Shown: piece by piece, positions 1 to 6,042 of the stretch
Numbering within the stretch: the stretch's first letter is position 1
Layout: every line of letters begins with the position of its first letter
DNA from: Chthoniobacterales bacterium
GTDB lineage: Bacteria; Verrucomicrobiota; Verrucomicrobiia; Chthoniobacterales; JACTMZ01
Assembly (NCBI GenBank): GCA_017853515.1
Contig: JAFMJK010000137.1
Coordinates: forward strand, 1 to 6,176
Direction of reading: 5' to 3'
Length of the DNA: 6,176 nucleotides
Made by a program: the position numbers and the translations under genes
The notes under the pieces: model-generated
What the model was told of the DNA's origin: nothing
Seen by the model: the letters and a program-made list of their open reading frames with translations, nothing else
Database searches by the model: none

Positions 1-25
1 GTCCAGATCCTTTTCTGGTTTGGTC

Positions 26-1312
26 TCACCAGCCGCGATCTTCGACCGAGTCGAGGTAGCGGGTCAGCGCGTCGTTGCGCCCAGCCACCGGCTCCTCCGT
101 CGAGCGCACCGGCGGCATGGGAGCCTGCGGCGCCGCGTTGGCCTGATACCAGTTGAGAAAATCGGTGATCTCGGCGCTGCGCATGTCGAGAGCGAGGCGC
201 AATTCCTCGGTCTCGGTGAATTTCGACTCCAATCCGCGCCGTTTGCCGCGCGAGAGATTGTCGAACAAAACACGGTATTCCTCGACCATCGCGGCGTAGA
301 GCGGATGCGAACGGAAACCCAGGCTGCGCAGGTCGGTCGCGGCTTTGTCGAAGCGGAAGCGTCCTTCCTCCGATTTCGATTCCTCGACCAGCATTTTCAC
401 CGACTCCTCGGGCGTCCCCGGAAGTTGCAGCTTGCGCAGCACGGCGGCGAGTTCGCGGGACGTGTCCTCGGAGGAAAGAAATTCCACGCGGCTCGGCGTG
501 GACAGGCGGGCGATGCCGAGCGCCCAGAGGCGCGCCAACCGGGCGGGATCCTCGACCAATTCGGGCCAGGTCTGCGCGAAACGATCCACCGGATCGCGCG
601 CCGGTTCCGACAACATGAGATTGTCCACGATTTTGCCCCGCCCTTGGGGCAACTCGAGCAGGCAGCGGTAAAGGGCGAGACTCTGCGCTTCGTGGATTTC
701 GCGGGCGCTTCCGCGCAGACCGGCGGCGTCCTGTCGCAGGAAGCGGTCGAGCTTGGGCATTCCTTTCGTGCCGAGCAGCGCGGAGTAGATGCGCGCCTCC
801 TCGGCGGGCTCGCGATCGGCGAGGATGGCGGACATGGCGCCCACCAGCCACGAGGGAGGTTCGACGAAGCGGTTTCCGGAGAATTTCTGCCGGCGCAAAG
901 CCATCTCGAGCAGGAGCGACCGCAAAATGGCGTCATCGACCGCCTGCCGGTCGGCGAGAACGCCCGGCGAAAGATCCAGTTGGAGTTTGCGTCCGGCATC
1001 ACCCGCATCGAAGACCTGGGCGAAGAGGCGCGGCTGTCGCAAACGGAAACCGTCCTGAGGCGTGAGAGTGAGCAAAACCGGGATCCGCCAGTCGGCGGAA
1101 ACATTCAACTCTCGGGCAACAGCCTCGCCGATCTGCTCCGCGCGGCGCACCAGATCGGAGCGCACCTCGCGCGTTCCGCCGAAGACGGTGAACTGCTTCG
1201 AGCTGCTGATCGTGCGGTTTTCCGGCTTGAGCAACTCCGGGGCCACGGGCTGCGCATGGGCGTGGCCCGCAGCGACGCCGGCCACGACGGCTGCGAAGAG
1301 AGCTCGTCTCAC
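26..1312 (-). CDS. Exported protein of unknown function, possible inactive peptidase MA-like protein
   Basis: A 428-residue protein is read from a GTG at 1312-1310. I chose this start because it overlaps the stop of the preceding gene in a GTGA (4-nt overlap) and is followed at once by a classic signal peptide: RR at residues 2-3, a hydrophobic Ala/Val core to about residue 16, and AHA|Q at 18-21 as the likely signal peptidase I site. An upstream ATG at 1444 would bury this signal and overlap the neighbour by over 130 bp. The mature part opens with SSKQFTVFG (37-45), then an alpha-rich region with LEMAL at 135-139 and PPSWLVGAMSA at 152-162. That order resembles gluzincin peptidases (HExxH, then WLxEGxA), but the zinc-binding His and Glu positions are replaced. 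A later segment (211-251, SLALYRCLLE to TWPEL) also looks like the C-terminal half of that fold. No Cys lipobox is seen. The fold is inferred by eye; the function is unknown. Confidence 0.75.
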   Translation of the reverse strand: MRRALFAAVVAGVAAGHAHAQPVAPELLKPENRTISSSKQFTVFGGTREVRSDLVRRAEQIGEAVARELNVSADWRIPVLLTLTPQDGFRLRQPRLFAQVFDAGDAGRKLQLDLSPGVLADRQAVDDAILRSLLLEMALRRQKFSGNRFVEPPSWLVGAMSAILADREPAEEARIYSALLGTKGMPKLDRFLRQDAAGLRGSAREIHEAQSLALYRCLLELPQGRGKIVDNLMLSEPARDPVDRFAQTWPELVEDPARLARLWALGIARLSTPSRVEFLSSEDTSRELAAVLRKLQLPGTPEESVKMLVEESKSEEGRFRFDKAATDLRSLGFRSHPLYAAMVEEYRVLFDNLSRGKRRGLESKFTETEELRLALDMRSAEITDFLNWYQANAAPQAPMPPVRSTEEPVAGRNDALTRYLDSVEDRGW

Positions 1313-2058
1313 GGGGCTGTTGTTCCCGCCCACCGCAGGGTCAACTGCTCGGGGGTAACGCCGATGTGCGAGGCCTTGGCCAGTTGGGACAAAGGCACGG
1401 TCAGTGCGTCGCCCAGTCCCGCAAGTTGACGCTCGACCGGCCACCCCAGCGCGACAGGCAGAGGCAAACGCCCGATCGAGTATCGCACGGGCTGCAGCGA
1501 GTAGCCTGCGCCACTGGCCGCCGGCGCGTAATCGCCCTCGAAATAAAGATCGGCCGCACCGAGCAGCGTGGCTTCCAATCCGATGCGGATCGTCCCGTCG
1601 CCCTGCACGGCGTAGACGCGCTTCGGATCGAGCCGCACAAAACCGTCGGGAGATGCGAATTTCACCACGGTGACGAGCCAGCGGCTGACGTCCGCGGCCG
1701 GAACGGCGAAAGACCGCGGCGAGCCGGCAGACGATGCGTCACTGACCAGGGCGGACAGTCGTTCGGCCAAGCTCGTGTCCGGGTCGACGGGCGGAGGAAC
1801 ATCGCGCGGCGGCAAAAATGCGGCGGTCGCAACCGCGGCCACCGCGGCAAAGGCGCACAGCTTGAAAAAGAACACGAAGTATTTTCCCCAAGGAAGCGGC
1901 GTCCGCGGGCGCTTCATTTTCTCCACGTCGGTCGGATGGGTGAATCCGGTCGGCGGAGCCGTCGTCTCCGCACCCCGCTCGAGCCTCACGCCGCAGTTGT
2001 GGCAATAGACCCGTGTGGGATCATTGTCATATCCGCAGCCGGCGCAACGTATGCCCAT
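1309..2058 (-). CDS. Zinc-ribbon membrane protein with a C-terminal exported domain
   Basis: This 249-residue protein starts at ATG 2058-2056, preceded by AGGGGA about 6 nt upstream, the clearest ribosome binding site in the window. The N-terminus carries a zinc ribbon with C5-x2-C8 and C19-x2-C22. A Pro-rich linker follows, then one strongly hydrophobic segment at about 58-83 (KYFVFFFKLCAFAAVAAV and on). Residues 84-249 would lie on the outside of the inner membrane if the ribbon is cytoplasmic. This part is beta-prone, with alternating hydrophobic residues (VRLDPKRVYAVQGDGTIRIG at 141-160) and RLPLPVAL at 197-204. The pattern loosely recalls periplasmic lipid-binding beta-barrel families, but I cannot assign one. 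It lies 9 nt downstream of the fmdB-like gene and overlaps the next gene by 4 nt, so it is very probably co-transcribed and translationally coupled with it. No enzymatic motif is visible. Confidence 0.8.
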   Translation of the reverse strand: MGIRCAGCGYDNDPTRVYCHNCGVRLERGAETTAPPTGFTHPTDVEKMKRPRTPLPWGKYFVFFFKLCAFAAVAAVATAAFLPPRDVPPPVDPDTSLAERLSALVSDASSAGSPRSFAVPAADVSRWLVTVVKFASPDGFVRLDPKRVYAVQGDGTIRIGLEATLLGAADLYFEGDYAPAASGAGYSLQPVRYSIGRLPLPVALGWPVERQLAGLGDALTVPLSQLAKASHIGVTPEQLTLRWAGTTAP

Positions 2059-2067
2059 GAAGATCCC

Positions 2068-2439
2068 CTACTTGGATCCGCTGCCCGATGCGCCGCCCGA
2101 AGATGAACCGCCCGAGGCGGGCTTGGATGGCGCGGAAGCCGGGGATGGGGAGGAGCCGCCGGATTTCTCGGCCGGCTTCGCTTCTTTTTTCTCCCCGCCG
2201 CCGCTTTCTTTTTTCGCCGCGGTCTTGTAGCCCTCGCTGCGGTAGTCGGTGATGTAAAAACCACTGCCCTTGAAAAGCAGTCCGGCACCGGTCCCGAGGA
2301 GACGCTTCACCTCCCCGTGTCCCCAGGGCGTCACCTGGCATTTGTCCTCGGGACAGGTCTTGTAAGCGCTGTCCTTCATCGACTGGAACGCTTCAAAGGA
2401 TTTGCCGCATTTGAGGCACTCGTAATCGTAGGTCGGCAT
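2068..2439 (-). CDS. FmdB-family zinc-ribbon protein with low-complexity tail
   Basis: The 123-residue product begins with MPTYDYECLKCGKSFEAFQS, the hallmark opening of the FmdB/CxxC_CxxC_SSSS putative regulatory family (small zinc ribbons; the name comes from a formamidase-linked gene). Cys ligands are C8, C11, C29 and C34. The second pair is C-x4-C instead of the more usual C-x2-C. The following RLLGTGAGLLFKGSGFYITD stretch is the conserved family C-terminal motif. From about residue 80 the protein becomes a charged, then Ser/Gly/Pro/Ala-rich tail ending in SGGASGSGSK, probably disordered. The start at 2439 is fixed by family homology even though no Shine-Dalgarno site precedes it. It lies 15 nt after the pseudouridine synthase gene. 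Family members are widespread and their biochemical role is poorly defined; zinc binding is expected. Confidence 0.9.
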   Translation of the reverse strand: MPTYDYECLKCGKSFEAFQSMKDSAYKTCPEDKCQVTPWGHGEVKRLLGTGAGLLFKGSGFYITDYRSEGYKTAAKKESGGGEKKEAKPAEKSGGSSPSPASAPSKPASGGSSSGGASGSGSK

Positions 2440-2454
2440 GGTTGCGGGAGGAAG

Positions 2455-3276
2455 TTATCCCCCAAATGAGGCTCCGCCGCAAGGGCGCGCACCCGGGCAC
2501 AAGGCCTCCATGTCGGGTGCCAACCCGATCGATATCTCCCGCCTCCCCCGCCCGTCGTCGAAGCCCAAAGCACAGGCATGCAAGGCGTGGCGCGGAAGGA
2601 TCAATTCCCGCGCGAGTTTCGGCGTCCACCCGGTTTCGATAAATTCCAAATAAGCCTCCTCGCGCGGCCCGTAAATTTTGTCGCCCACCACGGGAAAACC
2701 GGCGTGGGCCAGATGCACGCGGATCTGATGCGTTCGCCCGGTCAGGGGACGCGCGCGCACCAGCGTCATCGGGCGTCCGCGGCAAACAAAGCGCTGCGCA
2801 ACGCGAAATTCGGTCCGCGCGTCCGCCCCGCGTTCATCGACGCAGCGCTTCAACCAGATCTTCGACGCGCGCACTTCCCCCTGGCGGACAATCGGCGCAT
2901 CGACCGTCTTGTCGTCCCAGTCCGGCGTTCCACTGACGATGGCGAGATACTCCTTGGCGATCCCGCCGCGCTGCATGGCCAGCCCCAGGGCCCGCGCGCG
3001 CTCCGAAGAAAGGGCGAGCAAAACAAGCCCGCTCGTCTCGCGGTCAAGACGCGTGATGATGGAGAGTTGCCCGCGGTTGGCCAACTCGTAGGCGAGCAGG
3101 GCTCGCAATCCGTCCCACAGCGTCGGCGCCCCATCCGGCCTCGTCGGGTGCGTGAGCAAGCCCGCCGGTTTGTCCACCGCAATCCAGTCCGCCCCCTCGG
3201 TCACCACACGGAAGTTGTCTTGCGCGCGGCGCGATGCTCGGAAACCCTCGTTTTCCTCATGATCCGGCTCAGTCAT
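2455..3276 (-). CDS. RluA-family RNA pseudouridine synthase
   Basis: The 273-residue protein should isomerise specific uridines in RNA (23S rRNA or tRNA) to pseudouridine in the cytoplasm. Visible landmarks in order are WIAVDKPAGLLTHP (31-44), TRLDRETSGLVLL (75-87) with the catalytic Asp at D78, the LTGRTHQIRVHL motif (178-189), GDKIYG (198-203) and LPRHALHA (227-234). All are diagnostic of the RluA/RluC/RluD superfamily. There is no N-terminal S4 RNA-binding domain; the catalytic fold starts near residue 22. The usual HRLDRxTSG motif has Thr at position 75 instead of His. The exact RNA target cannot be read from sequence, so no symbol is given. The ATG at 3276 lacks a ribosome binding site and overlaps the divergent lolD-like start by 18 bp. 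An in-frame GTG at 3207 (residue 24) or 3204 would remove the overlap and still keep the domain. It heads the leftward operon. Confidence 0.93.
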   Translation of the reverse strand: MTEPDHEENEGFRASRRAQDNFRVVTEGADWIAVDKPAGLLTHPTRPDGAPTLWDGLRALLAYELANRGQLSIITRLDRETSGLVLLALSSERARALGLAMQRGGIAKEYLAIVSGTPDWDDKTVDAPIVRQGEVRASKIWLKRCVDERGADARTEFRVAQRFVCRGRPMTLVRARPLTGRTHQIRVHLAHAGFPVVGDKIYGPREEAYLEFIETGWTPKLARELILPRHALHACALGFDDGRGRREISIGLAPDMEALCPGARPCGGASFGG

Positions 3277-3924
3277 GTTTCGCGAGTATATCAGTCAGCC
3301 GCGGGCGAAGTGCACGCTTTGCGCGACGTGAGCCTGGAGATCGCCCCGCGCACCTTCGCCGCGGTGACCGGACCGAGTGGTTGCGGCAAGAGCACCCTGC
3401 TCAATCTGCTGGGCGGACTCGATCAGCCGACCTCGGGAGAAATCACGGTGGATGGCCTGCGCCTCGATGGTGCTGACGATACGGCCCTCACCGCCTACCG
3501 CCGCGAGCGGCTCGGTGTGGTTTTCCAATTTTTCAACCTGCTGCCGTCCATGACCGCGGTGGAAAACGTCGAACTCCCCCTCCTCCTCAGCGGGGAAAAA
3601 GCACGCGAAGCCCGCCTGCGCGCCATGGAAATGCTCGATTTGGCCGGTCTGACCGGCCGGGCGCACGCCTTCCCGCACCAGATGAGCGGCGGCGAAATGC
3701 AGCGCGCCGCAGTGGCGCGTGCCCTGGTCCATCGGCCCTCCCTCCTGCTGGCCGATGAACCCACCGGCAACCTTGACTCGGACAACGCCGCCCGGGTTCT
3801 TTCCCTGTTGCAAAAGATTGCCTCCCAAGGCCTCGCTACCCTAATAATTGTCACCCACAGCCCCGAAGCTGCCGCGGTCGCCCACCGGCAAATTCCGATG
3901 ATTGACGGGCGTTTGGCGGCCTGA
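3259..3924 (+). CDS. lolD: LolD/MacB-type ABC transporter ATP-binding protein
   Basis: A 221-residue ABC ATPase that hydrolyses ATP on the cytoplasmic face of the inner membrane. It has Walker A GPSGCGKST (38-46), Q-loop Q90 in VFQFFNLLPSMTAVENVELP, signature MSGGE (142-146) followed by QRAAVARAL, Walker B LLLADEPTGNLD (162-173, catalytic E167) and switch H200. The PTGNLD and FFNLLP features place it in the MacB/LolD/FtsE branch. In LolCDE it would power release of lipoproteins to LolA. The start at 3259 matches the family N-terminus (MIRLSHVSRVYQ). The reading frame stays open far upstream, but only because of GC bias on the strand opposite the synthase gene. No Shine-Dalgarno site is seen. 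It precedes lpxC-fabZ by 9 nt. No LolC/LolE or MacB-type permease is adjacent, so the lolD assignment over other branch members rests mainly on the outer-membrane context. Confidence 0.85.
   Translation: MIRLSHVSRVYQSAAGEVHALRDVSLEIAPRTFAAVTGPSGCGKSTLLNLLGGLDQPTSGEITVDGLRLDGADDTALTAYRRERLGVVFQFFNLLPSMTAVENVELPLLLSGEKAREARLRAMEMLDLAGLTGRAHAFPHQMSGGEMQRAAVARALVHRPSLLLADEPTGNLDSDNAARVLSLLQKIASQGLATLIIVTHSPEAAAVAHRQIPMIDGRLAA
3285..3293 (-). promoter_or_regulatory. Candidate extended -10 element for the leftward operon
   Basis: On the minus strand these bases read TGATATACT, a match to the extended -10 pattern TGnTATAnT with one mismatch-tolerant position. It sits 8 nt before the pseudouridine synthase ATG, so transcription would begin near 3278, only a few bases before the start codon. 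That would give a nearly leaderless message and would agree with the missing Shine-Dalgarno site. No good -35 box lies at 17 nt. The same bases encode V10-Y11-Q12 of the LolD-like ATPase, a family-conserved stretch, so the match may be a by-product of coding. Sequence match only. Confidence 0.25.
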
Positions 3925-3933
3925 AGACCCACG

Positions 3934-5241
3934 ATGCAAAAGCAACACACCCTTGCCGGCCCCGCCTCCTTGGCCGGCGTCTCCCTGCACACCGGAGAAA
4001 AAGTCACCCTCACCATCCACCCGGCGCCGGTCAACCACGGATTCAAATTCCGCCGCACCGACCTCAAAGACCAGCCGACGGTCGATGCCCTGGCCTCGAA
4101 TGTCCGCACCGTCGAAAGGGCCACGACGCTGGTCGAGGGCAACGTCAAGGTCCACACCGTCGAGCACATTCTTTCCGCTCTCACCGGGCTTCGCGTCGAC
4201 AATGCCATGATCGAGATGGATGCCAACGAGCCTCCCATCGGCGACGGCAGCGCCGCGCCCTACGTGGCCCTGATCAAAAAAGCGGGCATCGCCGAACAGG
4301 ACGCCCCTCGCCGGTTTTGCGAGATCCGCGAACCGGTCGCGGTGAATACCAAGAACGGCTCCATTCTCGTTGTATTGCCCGACACCACCTTCCGCGTTTC
4401 CTGCACGCAGGCCGGGCCCAACGGCAGCTTCACGCAATACCTCAGCCTCGAAATCACCCCCGAGACCTACGAAAAGGAAATCGCCCCCGCGCGCACCTTC
4501 GTCCACTACGAGGACGTCGAGCCGCTCATGCAAAAAGGGCTCATTCGCGGGGGAAGTTTGGAAAACGCGATCGTCATCCGCGACAATTCGGTGCTGAGCA
4601 AGGAACCGCTCCGCTTTCCGGACGAATTTGTCCGCCACAAGATCCTCGATATCGTGGGCGACCTCACCCTGGCCGGACGTCCCCTGCTCGGTCATGTCGT
4701 TGCCGTGAGGCCCGGTCACGGACCGAACACCGAACTGGCTGTGGCCATCGCCAAGCAACACGCCAACATGATGGCCATGATTCCTCCGGCCACGCTGCCG
4801 GTCGGCGAGCGCGTCCTTTCCACCACGGAGATCATGAAGATTCTCCCCCACCGGTATCCTTTCCTCATGGTCGACCGCATCGTGGCCTTCGAGGGCGACA
4901 CCAAGTGCACCGGGGTCAAATCGGTCACCATCAACGAGCCATTCTTCCAAGGCCACTTCCCCAATCATCCGGTCATGCCCGGCGTGCTGCAGGTCGAGGC
5001 CATGGCGCAGGTGGCCAGCATCATCATGATGCTCAACACCCAGAACTCCGGAAAAATCGGCTACTTCATGAGCGCGGACGAAGTGAAATTCCGCAAACCC
5101 GTCTTTCCGGGCGACACGCTCTTCATCCACTGCGAGCTGACCCGCTCGCGCAAGACCATGGCCCGCGCCGCCTGCCAGTGCACGGTGAACGGCGAAGTGG
5201 TCAGCGAAGGCAACCTGCTCTTCGGCCTCGTTTCCGAATGA
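3934..5241 (+). CDS. lpxC-fabZ: Bifunctional UDP-3-O-acyl-GlcNAc deacetylase / 3-hydroxyacyl-ACP dehydratase
   Basis: A 435-residue natural fusion. Residues 1 to about 283 are LpxC, the zinc deacetylase that commits cells to lipid A synthesis. It has HTVEHILSAL with catalytic E77 and zinc ligand H78, FVRHKILDIVGDL with zinc ligands H235 and D239, and GHGPN with catalytic H262. The H235-H262 spacing equals that of E. coli LpxC (H238-H265). Residues about 298-435 are FabZ, which dehydrates 3-hydroxyacyl-ACP in type II fatty acid synthesis: HRYPFLMVDRI (306-316), then GHFPNHPVMPGVLQVEAMAQ (340-359) with catalytic H341 and E355, 14 residues apart as in E. coli FabZ. A short linker (about 284-297, PPATLPVGERVLST) joins them. 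There is no stop or frameshift between the domains. The start at 3934 fits the LpxC N-terminus (MQKQHTLAGPASLAGVSLHTG) and follows a weak GAAG site. Its stop overlaps the lpxA start. Confidence 0.96.
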   Translation: MQKQHTLAGPASLAGVSLHTGEKVTLTIHPAPVNHGFKFRRTDLKDQPTVDALASNVRTVERATTLVEGNVKVHTVEHILSALTGLRVDNAMIEMDANEPPIGDGSAAPYVALIKKAGIAEQDAPRRFCEIREPVAVNTKNGSILVVLPDTTFRVSCTQAGPNGSFTQYLSLEITPETYEKEIAPARTFVHYEDVEPLMQKGLIRGGSLENAIVIRDNSVLSKEPLRFPDEFVRHKILDIVGDLTLAGRPLLGHVVAVRPGHGPNTELAVAIAKQHANMMAMIPPATLPVGERVLSTTEIMKILPHRYPFLMVDRIVAFEGDTKCTGVKSVTINEPFFQGHFPNHPVMPGVLQVEAMAQVASIIMMLNTQNSGKIGYFMSADEVKFRKPVFPGDTLFIHCELTRSRKTMARAACQCTVNGEVVSEGNLLFGLVSE

Positions 5242-6005
5242 TACACCCCACCGCCATTGTCGATCCGGCCGCGCAGATCGACCCCGGCGCGCGCATCGGC
5301 CCCTACTGCGTGATCGGGCCGGAAGTCGCCATCGGAGCCGACACCGAACTGCAGCACCATGTGACAATCATGGGCCCGACCAGGATCGGCAGCGGAAACT
5401 TTTTCTATGCTTATTGCTCGATCGGGCAGCGCACGCAGGACCTCAAATATGCCGGGGAGCCGACCCATCTCGAGATCGGCAACGACAATACCTTCCGCGA
5501 GTTCTGCACGGTCAACCGCGGCACACTGCCGGGAACAAGAACCGTCATCGGCAACAGCGGGAATTTCCTCGCTTACTCGCACATCGCTCACGACTGCGTC
5601 GTTGGCGACAAAGTCATTTTCTCGAACAACGGGACCCTGGCCGGGCACGTCACGGTGGGAGATCACGCGGTCATCGGCGGACTGACGGCCATCCACCAAT
5701 TTTGCCGCGTCGGGCGGCACGCCATCACCGGCGGATGCTCGAAGATCGTGCAGGATGTCCCGCCCTTCATGATCGCCGATGGCAATCCCGCGGAAGTGCG
5801 CGGGATCAACAGTGTGGGCCTCGAGCGCGCGGGATTCTCCCCGGAGACGATCCGCGCCCTCAAGGAAGCCTACCGTTTTCTCTACCGCGGAAACTTGAAC
5901 TCCAAGCAAGCGGTCGAGGCCATCCGCAAAGAGATCCCCGGCGTCGCCGAGGTCGAGGAACTCTGCGTCTTCGTCGAGACCAGCCAGCGCGGAATCATCA
6001 GGTAG
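5238..6005 (+). CDS. lpxA: Acyl-ACP--UDP-N-acetylglucosamine O-acyltransferase
   Basis: The 255-residue protein performs the first step of lipid A synthesis: transfer of a 3-hydroxyacyl chain from ACP to UDP-GlcNAc in the cytoplasm. The N-terminal two thirds is a left-handed beta helix of hexapeptide repeats (IHPTAIVDPAAQIDPGARIG and on). Landmarks are DLKYAGEPTHLEIG (68-81), HIAHDCVVGD (115-124) with the catalytic His at H118 (E. coli H125), AGHVTVG (135-141), TAIHQFCRVG (150-159), GGCS (165-168) and QDVPPFMIADGNPA (172-185). A helical C-terminal domain ends in RGIIR. E. coli LpxA is 262 residues, so the length is normal. The start codon lies inside an ATGA shared with the lpxC-fabZ stop, implying translational coupling; I see no Shine-Dalgarno site. 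The residue equivalent to E. coli G173, part of the acyl-length ruler, is G166, which allows a long acyl chain. Confidence 0.96.
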   Translation: MIHPTAIVDPAAQIDPGARIGPYCVIGPEVAIGADTELQHHVTIMGPTRIGSGNFFYAYCSIGQRTQDLKYAGEPTHLEIGNDNTFREFCTVNRGTLPGTRTVIGNSGNFLAYSHIAHDCVVGDKVIFSNNGTLAGHVTVGDHAVIGGLTAIHQFCRVGRHAITGGCSKIVQDVPPFMIADGNPAEVRGINSVGLERAGFSPETIRALKEAYRFLYRGNLNSKQAVEAIRKEIPGVAEVEELCVFVETSQRGIIR

Positions 6006-6042
6006 CGCGATGGTCTTCCCGCCGACCATTCCCTGATTTGTA

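Noticed and set aside
3..18. Short hairpin (CCAGA with TCTGG, 6-nt loop) after the leftward operon as a terminator
   Set aside because: The stem is only 5 bp, the flank seen is not T-rich on the minus strand, and the window ends right there.
20..1429. Plus-strand open frame of 469 codons opposite the exported-protein gene
   Set aside because: The minus strand has a signal peptide, a coupled GTGA start and sensible composition. The plus frame has none of these and is open only because of GC-biased third positions.
2185..2214. Two A6G runs in the fmdB-like gene (minus strand) as programmed frameshift sites
   Set aside because: The reading frame splits them as AAA-AAA-G, not A-AAA-AAG, and six A residues are short for transcriptional slippage. 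They simply encode Lys-Lys-Glu.
2578..3258. In-frame upstream extension of the LolD-like ATPase (a 448-codon frame)
   Set aside because: The extension runs antisense to conserved pseudouridine synthase motifs and matches no ABC protein. The family N-terminus begins exactly at 3259.
3841..5367. Minus-strand open frame of 508 codons opposite lpxC-fabZ
   Set aside because: The plus strand encodes both enzymes with all catalytic residues; the minus frame is a GC shadow.
6010..6029. ATGGTC / GACCAT hairpin just after lpxA as an intrinsic terminator
   Set aside because: A 6-bp stem with an 8-nt loop and no T-run is too weak to call.
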